This document shows, piece by piece, positions 1-6,216 of a stretch of DNA of 8,828 nucleotides. A model generated the notes under the pieces. That model was not told the origin of the DNA. It made no database searches and saw only the letters and a program-made list of their open reading frames with translations. Numbering within the stretch: position 1 is the first letter of the stretch; each line of letters opens with the position of its first letter. This DNA is from Hyphomicrobiales bacterium (GTDB lineage: Bacteria > Pseudomonadota > Alphaproteobacteria > Rhizobiales > SZUA-8), in assembly GCA_003232175.1 (NCBI GenBank), contig QILX01000117.1, positions 1 through 8,828 of the forward strand, written 5' to 3'. Made by a program: the position numbers and the translations under genes.

Positions 1-180
1 ACCCCGATGACCGATGCCTTGAACGAGGCGCAGCGCGACACCATTTTGTCGCATATACCCATGGGGTCGCTGGGAGAGCCTGATGACATAGGTTCAGGTG
101 TTCTTTTTCTGGCCAGCGATGCGGCAAAATACATAACCGGCCAAACCCTGCATATTAACGGAGGACTGGCGATGATCTGA
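1..180 (+). CDS. fabG: 3-oxoacyl-ACP reductase FabG, C-terminal end (5' partial)
   Basis: The first 180 bases are open in frame 1 and encode the last 59 residues of a short-chain dehydrogenase/reductase, ending in TGA. The segment IPMGSLGEPDDIGSGVLFLA followed by SDAAKYITGQTLHINGG is the classic SDR C-terminus: G-[RS]-x-G-x-P-x-D/E, then FLASD, then ITG-x-x-x-x-[IV]-[ND]-GG. FabG reduces 3-oxoacyl-ACP to 3-hydroxyacyl-ACP with NADPH in the cytoplasm, the first reduction of each fatty-acid elongation round. The catalytic Ser-Tyr-Lys and the Rossmann NADPH site lie upstream of the window, so the SDR family is certain but the FabG identity rests mainly on acpP and fabF following directly. Another SDR in this position would be unusual. 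Confidence 0.88.
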   Translation, partial: TPMTDALNEAQRDTILSHIPMGSLGEPDDIGSGVLFLASDAAKYITGQTLHINGGLAMI

Positions 181-188
181 CGGGGATT

Positions 189-204
189 GCCGGCCTGGCC
201 CGGC
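189..204 (+). terminator. possible weak hairpin after fabG
   Basis: GCCGG (189-193) and CCGGC (200-204) can form a 5-bp GC-only stem around a 6-nt loop, 9 nt after the fabG stop codon. No T-run follows, so this is not a convincing intrinsic terminator. It may pause or stabilise the fabG transcript end, or be chance in GC-rich DNA. Confidence 0.2.
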
Positions 205-311
205 GTGGCGGAATAGCAGCGGAAAACGGCGGTGAACGCGCCGAAAGACGCTATGTTGGACTTAACCGTCAAGTGTGATACGAAGCGCGCGGCCAGACCG
301 GAAGTGGGCCG

Positions 312-335
312 ATCAGTCAATCAAGATTGCATGAT
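312..335. promoter_or_regulatory. operator-like interrupted dyad upstream of acpP
   Basis: A 24-bp near-perfect dyad lies in the fabG-acpP gap. The left half reads ATCA-GT-CAATC and the right half GATTG-CA-TGAT, separated by a central AA. Nine of the eleven base pairs outside the centre are complementary; only the GT/CA pair positions break symmetry. Size and layout resemble the binding site of a dimeric helix-turn-helix repressor or activator. It is centred about 122 bp upstream of the acpP start and about 53 bp upstream of the possible -35 element. No T-run follows, so a terminator is less likely. The bound protein, if any, cannot be named from sequence. Confidence 0.4.
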
Positions 336-375
336 GCTCCCGCCAACGTTGCCTTCGGCCCCGAACAGACACCCT

Positions 376-405
376 TTGGCTCTATCGAACATTGGTCCGT
401 AGAAC
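376..405 (+). promoter_or_regulatory. possible sigma-70-type promoter for acpP
   Basis: TTGGCT (376-381, 4/6 match to TTGACA) and TAGAAC (400-405, 4/6 match to TATAAT) are separated by 18 bp. Transcription would begin near 412, leaving a leader of roughly 34 nt before the acpP ATG. A separate strong promoter for acpP is expected, because ACP is needed in far larger amounts than FabG and the 265-bp gap holds no gene. The match is modest and other placements are possible. Confidence 0.33.
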
Positions 406-410
406 ATTGG
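387..410. repeat. 9-bp direct repeat GAACATTGG, 15-bp period
   Basis: GAACATTGG occurs exactly at 387-395 and again at 402-410, with 6 bp between copies. The pair overlaps the spacer and -10 of the candidate acpP promoter and ends 35 bp before the acpP start. Exact same-orientation repeats over a promoter can be a regulator site. A small local duplication is the simpler alternative. Confidence 0.4.
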
Positions 411-445
411 CACCACAGAAATTGAACTCAGCGGGATTGAACAAA

Positions 446-679
446 ATGAGTGATGTTGCAGAACGTGTGAAAAAAATTGTCGTCGAGCACCTGGGCGTAG
501 AGGCTGACAAAGTTACTGATAAAGCCAGTTTTATCGATGATCTTGGCGCCGACAGTCTTGATACCGTCGAATTGGTCATGGCGTTCGAAGAGGAATTTGG
601 CTGCGAAATTCCCGACGATGCGGCTGAAACCATTCAAACCGTTGGCGACGCGGTTAGTTTTCTGGACAAACAGGCCTGA
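446..679 (+). CDS. acpP: acyl carrier protein AcpP
   Basis: This gene encodes a 77-residue acidic acyl carrier protein, the usual length of the family. The attachment motif [12 protein letters not shown] is intact. Ser37 (counting Met1) in DSL is where holo-ACP synthase would attach 4'-phosphopantetheine, and growing acyl chains ride on that arm between FabG, FabF and the other fatty-acid enzymes. The [14 protein letters not shown] segment is the conserved helix III region. The frame stays open upstream to 392, but I start at ATG 446 because family proteins begin MSD(V/I)AERVKKIV and GGGA at 433-436 sits 9 nt ahead as a ribosome-binding site. The position between fabG and fabF is the standard one. 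A cysteine (in FGCEI) is typical of alphaproteobacterial ACPs as I recall them. Confidence 0.98.
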   Translation: MSDVAERVKKIVVEHLGVEADKVTDKASFIDDLGADSLDTVELVMAFEEEFGCEIPDDAAETIQTVGDAVSFLDKQA

Positions 680-694
680 TCAGGCTTTGATTTT

Positions 695-714
695 CTCTCC
701 TGAATCCAGGAGAG
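695..714 (+). terminator. hairpin after acpP, possible attenuator or weak terminator
   Basis: CTCTCCTG (695-702) pairs perfectly with CAGGAGAG (707-714) around the 4-nt loop AATC, starting 16 nt after the acpP stop. It is followed by ATTTG, a short, poor T-tract, and preceded by TTTT. The stem is strong enough to pause RNA polymerase or shield the 3' end of an abundant acpP mRNA while letting some transcription continue into the genes behind it. Complete termination looks unlikely. Confidence 0.45.
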
Positions 715-730
715 ATTTGCCGGGGTCAAG

Positions 731-748
731 AACCCGTCCGTCGGGTTT
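731..748 (+). terminator. second small hairpin between acpP and the yjbR-type gene
   Basis: AACCCG (731-736) pairs with CGGGTT (742-747) around TCCGT and is followed by TAT. It is the second stem-loop within 60 nt after acpP. The stem is short and has almost no T-tract, so termination is doubtful. It could act with the first hairpin as an attenuating pair. Confidence 0.25.
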
Positions 749-774
749 ATTGCGCAAGTGAGGGGACCCCGCGG

Positions 775-1140
775 ATGATGAGCACTGATCAATATAATAA
801 ATTCTGTACTGATTTCGCTGCATCGACCCACGTTGTGCAATGGGGTGGCGCTCATGTCTGGAAAGTTGGTGGTAAGGTTTTTGCCATTGCCGGCTGGTCG
901 AAGGGTGAGCTGCCGTTTGTTACCTTCAAGTGTTCCCTGATCGCCTATGAAGTGTTGCGGGAGCTGCCGGGCTTGCGGCCAGCGCCCTATCTTGCGGCAC
1001 GAGGCGGCAAGTGGATCCAGATGCATGGCGAACCGGGATTGAGCGACGCGGATATGGAGGCGCACATCACCGACTCCTACCGCATGGTGGTGAAAAAACT
1101 CACCCGAAAATTACGTGCCGAACTCAATTTAGAGGCCTGA
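775..1140 (+). CDS. MmcQ/YjbR family protein (DUF419)
   Basis: The product is a 121-residue protein of the MmcQ/YjbR family. Recognisable family blocks are KVGGKVFAIAGW (30-41), PFVTFKCS (47-54), ELPGLRPAPYLA (63-74), WIQM (80-83) and a C-terminal helix with HITDSYRMVVKKL (97-109). The family has a CyaY-like fold and is often labelled DNA-binding from structure, but I know of no settled biochemical function and infer none. There is no signal peptide or membrane segment, so it should be cytoplasmic. ATG 775 is followed at once by a second ATG; a GAGGGG box at 760-765 lies 9 nt upstream of the first. Its TGA is directly followed by the fabF start region, which indicates cotranscription. A gene of this family between acpP and fabF is unusual. 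Confidence 0.87.
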   Translation: MMSTDQYNKFCTDFAASTHVVQWGGAHVWKVGGKVFAIAGWSKGELPFVTFKCSLIAYEVLRELPGLRPAPYLAARGGKWIQMHGEPGLSDADMEAHITDSYRMVVKKLTRKLRAELNLEA

Positions 1141-1146
1141 TTGACT

Positions 1147-2448
1147 ATGGTTCAGACAGATGCAAACGCCACCATGATGCCGGTACGGCGGGTCGTCATA
1201 ACCGGGCTGGGCATGGTTTGCCCGCTGGGGTCGGGCGTAGAGACTGTGTGGCGGCGGCTCGTTGAGGGCCAATCCGGTGTCACGGCGATCGAGAGTTTTG
1301 AAACCTCTGATCTGAGCGCCCGTATTGCTGGTCAGGTGCCCCTAGGCGATGGGTCGAACGGCACTTTCAATCCTGACGACTGGTGGGCCAAAAAGGATCA
1401 AAGAAAAGTCGACAATTTCATCACATTTGCCGTAGCCGCCGCAACTCAGGCCCTTGACGATGCCGACTGGCACCCCAAGACCTATGAAGACCAGATTACC
1501 TCAGGCGTTCTTATCGGATCCGGTATTGGCGGGCTTGATGGTATCGCCGAAGCGGCCCTGACCCTGCGCGACCGGGGTCCCCGCCGCATCAGCCCGTTTT
1601 TTATTCCCGGCCGGCTGATCAATCTTGCTTCCGGCCAGGTGTCGATCATGCATGGCCTCAAGGGTCCGAATCATTCGGTGGTTACCGCCTGTTCCACCGG
1701 TGCCCACGCCGTCGGTGACAGCTATCGCCTGATTGCCTATGGCGATGCCGATGTCATGGTTGCCGGGGGTGCCGAATCGCCGGTTTCGCGGTTGTCAGTG
1801 GCGGGCTTTGCTGCCTGCCGCGCTTTGTCCACCTCATATAACGACACGCCTGAAAAAGCCTCGCGGCCATACGATAAGGGGCGGGACGGGTTTGTGATGG
1901 GCGAGGGGGCCGGTGTGCTGGTGCTGGAGGAGCTGGGGCACGCTATCGCCCGTGGTGCCAAGATCTATGCCGAAATCATCGGTTACGGATTGTCCGGCGA
2001 CGCCTATCATATTACTTCGCCAGCCGAAGACGGGGACGGCGGATACCGGGCCATGGCAGCTGCCTTCAAGCGCGCTGGCCTGGCTCCTGGGGATATTGAC
2101 TACATCAATGCCCATGGCACATCGACCCCGTTGGGCGATGAGATTGAGCTGGCCGCTGTTGAGCGGCTTTTTGGCGACGCAGCCGGCAATGTCGCCATGT
2201 CGTCCACCAAGTCGTCAATCGGGCATCTTCTGGGGGCCGCCGGTGCGGTTGAATCGATTTTCTCGGTTCTGGCTATCCGGGACAATGTCGCACCGCCAAC
2301 TCTCAATCTGGACAATCCATCAGTTGAAACGGCAATTGATCTGGTTCCGCTGGTGGCCGGGAAGCGTCAAATCAATACGGTATTGTCCAACTCCTTTGGT
2401 TTTGGCGGCACCAATGCATCGCTGATTTTCAGGCAGGCCCCGGAATAG
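1147..2448 (+). CDS. fabF: beta-ketoacyl-ACP synthase II FabF
   Basis: This is a 433-residue elongating condensing enzyme (KAS II) that joins acyl chains to malonyl-ACP, releasing CO2. The Cys-His-His set is complete: Cys182 in VTACSTGAH, His323 in NAHGTSTPLGD and His360 in SSIGHLLGAAGA, with Lys355 just before. The C-terminal NSFGFGGTNAS loop is also intact. PLGDEIE after the first His and the length favour FabF over FabB. The start is uncertain: TTG 1141 abuts the previous stop, ATG 1147 lies 11 nt after AGAGG (1131-1135), and ATG 1174/1177 would give the compact MPVRRVVITG beginning but lacks a clear ribosome-binding site. I choose 1147. Spacing of 6 bp to the yjbR-type gene suggests translational coupling. 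Confidence 0.96.
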   Translation: MVQTDANATMMPVRRVVITGLGMVCPLGSGVETVWRRLVEGQSGVTAIESFETSDLSARIAGQVPLGDGSNGTFNPDDWWAKKDQRKVDNFITFAVAAATQALDDADWHPKTYEDQITSGVLIGSGIGGLDGIAEAALTLRDRGPRRISPFFIPGRLINLASGQVSIMHGLKGPNHSVVTACSTGAHAVGDSYRLIAYGDADVMVAGGAESPVSRLSVAGFAACRALSTSYNDTPEKASRPYDKGRDGFVMGEGAGVLVLEELGHAIARGAKIYAEIIGYGLSGDAYHITSPAEDGDGGYRAMAAAFKRAGLAPGDIDYINAHGTSTPLGDEIELAAVERLFGDAAGNVAMSSTKSSIGHLLGAAGAVESIFSVLAIRDNVAPPTLNLDNPSVETAIDLVPLVAGKRQINTVLSNSFGFGGTNASLIFRQAPE

Positions 2449-2456
2449 TCCCTTTG

Positions 2457-2470
2457 AAGGTGTAAACCTT
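2457..2470 (+). terminator. small hairpin after fabF
   Basis: AAGGT (2457-2461) and ACCTT (2466-2470) form a 5-bp stem with loop GTAA, 8 nt after the fabF stop. No T-run follows beyond one T. It is too weak to claim termination. The rest of the 147-bp fabF-mltG gap also holds a 10-bp perfect palindrome, GTCAATTGAC (2550-2559), 36 bp before the mltG start, and I see no clear promoter in it. Confidence 0.2.
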
Positions 2471-2595
2471 TGGTGTGCCGAATGGCATGACGACTTGCCT
2501 TAATTCAGAGTTCAGGGCACCTTTTGATCGTGATGGGTTAAAAACTTGAGTCAATTGACCCGTGGGTTTGACGCTCTGGGGAGAATAGGTCGCCA

Positions 2596-4557
2596 ATGGC
2601 GAGATCAAATAATCGCCCGCCGCAGAGGCCGGGAGGACCGACGGAGGCGGACAAAAGAGCCGAACGCCGCTGGCGTCTGACCGATGCCTATTTCGGTTCG
2701 CCCTCAAATTCAGGTCAGTCGGCGCCGCCAGCTGACGGCCTTTACGGGACACCGCCACCGTCAGGTTTCCGGCCGCAGCCTCAAGCCCCGGACCAGGCCG
2801 CGGCACAGGTGCCTCTACCGGTGCCAGTGCAAAATCGGTCACCAGTCCCGCCGCCAACAGCAACCCCGCAAAATAACCATGGCGGACCGCGACTGCAGCC
2901 CCAAACGGCTCGACAGCGCCAGGCGCGCGCGTCAGAGCCGAGGCAACAATCCCCGGCTTCGGCAAAATCCGGTAAAGGGCCGACAAACGATAAAGGGCCG
3001 ACGAACGATAAAAAAGTGCAGAAAACGGGAGTTTCGATGGATGAACTCCCCCCCGATGTCAGAGCCGCGATGGAGCGCGAGCCCTTGCAGGCCCCTAAAC
3101 CCGCCGATGCGCAAAAAGCTGCGCCGCTCGCTGGCGAAAAAACCGGCGCACCGGTCAGGGCCGTAACCACGCCGCCGGGCAGGAAATCCTTTTTTTCGAG
3201 GTTTACACGCCAGCGCCGGCCAGTTGACGGTAAAAAACCCATCGGTCCCGGGACGGGCGGTACCGCGGATCAAGCGGACAAACTTAAGCCAAAATTACCA
3301 TCAAGAGTCGGCAAATCGATCCGGCGACCGACCAGCCCCATCCAGGCCCTGGAACCCAGGCCAGCGCCGGCACCTGCCGGGAGCCGGTTTGGTCGTAACT
3401 GGCGCTCAACACCAAAAATACCAACCAACCCAAAGGATAAAACCCCAATGAGACGATCCGGTGGATTCGTCGGCTTTGCCTACACGTTCAGCACGCTGGC
3501 TTTTCTTTTTGCTGTCGCAGGAACTGTGATCTATTACGGCAAGGTGACGTTTGATGGTGAGGGGCCTCTGACAGGGCCGGTCGCGGTTGTCATTGAAAAG
3601 GGCACTGGCCTTTCGGGAATGGCGAGTGAACTCGAACGCCAGGGCGTCATCGACGATGCCAATATTTTTGTCGCCGGTGTGATCATCAGCGGCAAACAAG
3701 GCGCCATGAAAGCGGGTGAATATGCCATACCCGCAGGCGCCAGCATGGCCAGGGTGATGACGATCCTGTCCGAGGGCAAGGCAATTCAATTCAAGGTCAC
3801 CATTGCCGAAGGGCTGACCAGCGCACAGGTGGTGGAAATTCTCAATTCCAAGGAAGACCTCACCGGTGCGATCGACCAGATCCCGCCCGAGGGGTCTTTG
3901 TTGCCGGAGACCTATTCTTATCCGCGCCGGACACCTCGTCAGGAGATTATCAACCAGATGCAGCGCGCCCAGGCGACGGTACTTGCGGACCTGTGGGCTT
4001 CCCGGGCACCCGGGCTGCCACTGAAAACGCCGGAGGAAGCTGTAATTCTGGCATCGATTGTAGAAAAGGAAACTGGTCAGCCCGGTGAACGCCGCCAGGT
4101 GGCAAGTGTCTTTATCAACCGGCTGAAGCGCAATATGCGCCTGCAGTCGGACCCGACGATCATCTATGGCATTACCGGCGGCAAGGGCCCGCTGGGCCGG
4201 GCGATTTTCCAGAGCGATATCGACAAGCCAACCGAATACAACACCTATCAGATCAACGGATTGCCGCCGACACCGATTGCCAATCCCGGTCGCGCCGCAT
4301 TGCAGGCGACCTTGGACCCCGACAGCACCAATTTCCTGTTTTTTGTCGCTGATGGTACTGGGGGCCATGCCTTTGCCGCCACCCTGGCCGAGCATACTTC
4401 CAATGTCGCCCGATGGCGTCAGATCGAACGGCGGGCGAGACTTGAGGCTGAAAAGGCGGCGGCAGCGGGCGCCGATGGAAATAAAAACAACAACAACCCG
4501 CAAGGCGGCGGTACCATCGAAACCCAAGTTCAGGATCTTGTTCTTCCGGGCCAATAG
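2596..4557 (+). CDS. mltG: endolytic murein transglycosylase MltG with long cytoplasmic extension
   Basis: The full frame encodes 653 residues. Residues 1-284 are Pro/Gln/Lys/Arg-rich and probably disordered; one transmembrane helix spans about 291-314; residues 325-615 are the extracytoplasmic YceG/MltG domain; an Asn/Gly-rich tail ends the protein. The domain carries ILASIVEKETG with Glu490 as the probable catalytic residue, then VASVFINRLKRNMRLQSDPT and NTYQINGLPPTPIANPG, all typical of the family. MltG cleaves nascent glycan strands at the inner membrane and sets their length. ATG 2596 has GGGGAG (2578-2583) upstream. Typical family members are about 330-400 residues; starting at the internal ATG 3448, with AAAGGA (3432-3437) ahead of it, would give 369. 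The motif RPTSPIQALEP (244-254) resembles one I recall just before the membrane helix in other alphaproteobacterial MltGs, so at least part of the extension is probably translated. Confidence 0.95.
   Translation: MARSNNRPPQRPGGPTEADKRAERRWRLTDAYFGSPSNSGQSAPPADGLYGTPPPSGFRPQPQAPDQAAAQVPLPVPVQNRSPVPPPTATPQNNHGGPRLQPQTARQRQARASEPRQQSPASAKSGKGPTNDKGPTNDKKVQKTGVSMDELPPDVRAAMEREPLQAPKPADAQKAAPLAGEKTGAPVRAVTTPPGRKSFFSRFTRQRRPVDGKKPIGPGTGGTADQADKLKPKLPSRVGKSIRRPTSPIQALEPRPAPAPAGSRFGRNWRSTPKIPTNPKDKTPMRRSGGFVGFAYTFSTLAFLFAVAGTVIYYGKVTFDGEGPLTGPVAVVIEKGTGLSGMASELERQGVIDDANIFVAGVIISGKQGAMKAGEYAIPAGASMARVMTILSEGKAIQFKVTIAEGLTSAQVVEILNSKEDLTGAIDQIPPEGSLLPETYSYPRRTPRQEIINQMQRAQATVLADLWASRAPGLPLKTPEEAVILASIVEKETGQPGERRQVASVFINRLKRNMRLQSDPTIIYGITGGKGPLGRAIFQSDIDKPTEYNTYQINGLPPTPIANPGRAALQATLDPDSTNFLFFVADGTGGHAFAATLAEHTSNVARWRQIERRARLEAEKAAAAGADGNKNNNNPQGGGTIETQVQDLVLPGQ
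2973..3008 (+). repeat. in-frame 18-bp tandem duplication in mltG
   Basis: Two adjacent 18-bp units (2973-2990 and 2991-3008) differ at one base, CAAACGA versus CGAACGA. They encode GPTNDK twice within the disordered extension of MltG, and the reading frame is kept. The near-identity suggests a recent slippage or tandem duplication, which a disordered linker would tolerate. Confidence 0.9.
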
Positions 4558-4562
4558 GCGGA

Positions 4563-4590
4563 TTATCAAGGATCAGGGTCTGCGTACAAT
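4563..4590 (+). promoter_or_regulatory. possible promoter for yicC-gmk
   Basis: TTATCA (4563-4568, 4/6 match to TTGACA) and TACAAT (4585-4590, 5/6 match to TATAAT) are 16 bp apart in the 86-bp mltG-yicC gap. Initiation near 4597 would give a leader of about 47 nt. No hairpin terminator is visible after mltG, so read-through from upstream is also plausible. Confidence 0.33.
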
Positions 4591-4643
4591 CACGGTTGTG
4601 GTGCGGGAATAAATTGAAATCCGACAGGGGAACAGGAATACCG

Positions 4644-5531
4644 ATGAGCCTGTGCAGCATGACCGGCTTTGGCGCAGCGTCAGGGTCAACTGAAGGTCTC
4701 GACTGGAATTGGGAGCTTCGCTGCCTGAACGGTCGGGGTCTTGACTTGCGTTTGCGCGTACCCGGCGGCTATGAGGACATTGAACCGCTGGCCAGGCGGG
4801 CGCTTGCCGACCGGTTAGGACGGGGCAGTTGCCAGGCAACACTTCAGATCAGCCGCGATGTCTCCATTGCCGAACCCAGACTGAATGACGCCATTCTTGC
4901 CCGGACGCTTGAAATTTCCCGCCGGCTTCAACACGAATTTGATGTTGAGCCGCTGAGCGCCCAGGGCCTTCTGTCAGTCAGAGGCGTCCTGGAATATGCC
5001 GAGACCCAGCCGGACGAAGGCCTGAGAAAACTGCAGGTCCAATCCATGGTGGACGGACTTACCAAGGCGCTGGAGGCCCTGGTTGCGGATCGCCGGTTGG
5101 AGGGGGGAAAGCTCGCGGTGCTCTTAAGCGGCCAGGTCGATGAAATGTCGCGGCTGACACAACTCATTGCCAAGCTGCCAGCAAGGGATCCCGAATCCCA
5201 CCTAACGCGCCTAAAAGGGCAAATTGAACAATTACTCGGCTCCCGCAACGAACTGAACATGGACCGGCTGCATGCCGAAGCCGCGGTTCTGGCAACCAAG
5301 GCCGACATTTGCGAGGAGCTTGATCGCCTTGATGCGCATTTCCAGACAGCGCGAGAGCTTTTGACATCCGACGAGCCGGTTGGGCGGCGACTGGATTTTC
5401 TGTGTCAGGAATTTAATCGCGAGGCCAATACCATCTGCTCCAAATCCGGAGACATCGATACAACAAAGAACGGCCTGGAGCTGAAGGCGGTCGTCGATCA
5501 ATTCAAGGAACAGGTGCAGAATATTGAGTGA
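4644..5531 (+). CDS. yicC: YicC family endoribonuclease
   Basis: The product is a 295-residue YicC-family protein, close to the E. coli length (287). It opens with the family signature SMTGFG (5-10), followed by the N-terminal domain (ELRCLNGRGLDLRLRVP). The C-terminal DUF1732 domain contains EELDRLDAHF (224-233, conserved acidic residues and His232), GRRLDFLCQEFNREANTICSKS (to 268) and the end GLELKAVVDQFKEQVQNIE. E. coli YicC has been linked to RNA turnover, including the small RNA RyhB, and to RNase activity; the role here is inferred from family membership. The frame is open back to 4596, but ATG 4644 gives the conserved beginning and has AGGA (4634-4637) 6 nt upstream. Its last codons overlap the gmk start, so the two are probably coupled. 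Confidence 0.94.
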   Translation: MSLCSMTGFGAASGSTEGLDWNWELRCLNGRGLDLRLRVPGGYEDIEPLARRALADRLGRGSCQATLQISRDVSIAEPRLNDAILARTLEISRRLQHEFDVEPLSAQGLLSVRGVLEYAETQPDEGLRKLQVQSMVDGLTKALEALVADRRLEGGKLAVLLSGQVDEMSRLTQLIAKLPARDPESHLTRLKGQIEQLLGSRNELNMDRLHAEAAVLATKADICEELDRLDAHFQTARELLTSDEPVGRRLDFLCQEFNREANTICSKSGDIDTTKNGLELKAVVDQFKEQVQNIE

Positions 5532-6198
5532 GGCTGAGGAATTTTCCGGCCTGGCCCGCCGGGGTGTCGTGCTGGTGGTTTCGTCCCCCTCCGGGGCCGG
5601 CAAGACCACTCTGACGCGCCGGTTGATGGCGGAGGACCCGATGATTTCCCTGTCGGTTTCGGTGACCACCCGGAAGGCCCGCCCCGGGGAGGTCGATGGT
5701 TCGGACTATCATTTTATCACGGCAGAGGAATTCCAGGCCATGCGCAAAGCTGGCGATCTGCTGGAAAGCGCCACGGTTTTCGATAATTTTTATGGGACAC
5801 CAAAGGCGCCGGTGCTGACCGAATTGGAAGCAGGGCGCGATGTGCTTTTCGATATAGACTGGCAGGGTGCGCAGCAGATCCGCGCAGCCATGTCGGACGA
5901 TTTTCTATCGCTGTTCATTCTGCCGCCATCGGGGCGGGCGCTTTATCAGCGACTGGTAGCCCGGGCCCAGGACAGCCATGACGTCATCGGCCGCCGCATG
6001 GAGGGCGCGGCGCGGGAAATCAGCCACTGGGATGAATATGACTATGTCATCATCAATGATGATATCGATACGGCGTTTTCCGAAATCCGTGCTGTTCTCA
6101 AAGCCGGCCGCCTGGCCCGGCGTCGCCGCCGGCCCGCTTTGAAAACCCACGTTGCCGGGCTCGACCGTCAGCTCAAAGACGTCATGGGTGAAACCTGA
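5524..6198 (+). CDS. gmk: guanylate kinase
   Basis: This 224-residue enzyme phosphorylates GMP (and dGMP) with ATP to GDP, an essential step in nucleotide supply. The P-loop SPSGAGKT (21-28) is intact. The GMP-binding segments SVSVTTRKARPGEVDGSDYHF, FDNFYGTP (86-93) and DIDWQGAQQIR (110-120) follow, then the lid and nucleotide region ARAQDSHDVIGRRM and the conserved SHWDEYDYVIINDD. No ATG lies before the P-loop; TTG 5524 gives an 18-residue lead, similar to other alphaproteobacterial Gmk proteins. That TTG overlaps the yicC stop by 8 nt, and AAGGA (5505-5509) is rather far (14 nt) upstream, so re-initiation after yicC is likely. The tail from 195 is unusually basic, with RRRRR at 199-203. Confidence 0.96.
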   Translation: MSEAEEFSGLARRGVVLVVSSPSGAGKTTLTRRLMAEDPMISLSVSVTTRKARPGEVDGSDYHFITAEEFQAMRKAGDLLESATVFDNFYGTPKAPVLTELEAGRDVLFDIDWQGAQQIRAAMSDDFLSLFILPPSGRALYQRLVARAQDSHDVIGRRMEGAAREISHWDEYDYVIINDDIDTAFSEIRAVLKAGRLARRRRRPALKTHVAGLDRQLKDVMGET

Positions 6199-6202
6199 AA
6201 CC

Positions 6203-6216
6203 GACAGAGACCTGTC
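6203..6216. terminator. small hairpin between convergent gmk and rsmA
   Basis: GACAG (6203-6207) and CTGTC (6212-6216) form a 5-bp stem around AGAC in the 16-bp gap between the gmk and rsmA stop codons, reaching into the rsmA stop. It could serve both strands, but neither side has a T-run, so a real terminator is uncertain. Confidence 0.22.

Noticed and set aside
674..685. Palindrome GCCTGATCAGGC over the acpP stop codon
   Set aside because: It has no loop, is short, and is partly set by the stop codon context; the 8-bp stem just downstream is a better structural candidate.
634..1065. 143-residue minus-strand frame across the yjbR-type gene
   Set aside because: The plus strand has a good ribosome-binding site and clear MmcQ/YjbR motifs; the antisense product has none.
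1913..2425. 170-residue frame inside fabF on the same strand
   Set aside because: It is out of frame with fabF, whose catalytic His residues and C-terminal glycine-rich loop are encoded across the same bases.
2535..2561. Imperfect stem GGGTTAA / TTGACCC before mltG
   Set aside because: It needs a G-U pair and a 13-nt loop, and has no T-run; too weak to call a terminator or riboswitch.
2973..3008. Possible start of a CRISPR-like or longer repeat array
   Set aside because: Only two contiguous 18-bp units without spacers, in frame in a coding region; a simple tandem duplication explains it.
3406..4569. 387-residue open frame on the minus strand opposite mltG
   Set aside because: It lies wholly antisense to the conserved MltG domain, resembles no family I know, and has a composition expected of a complement-strand shadow in GC-rich DNA.
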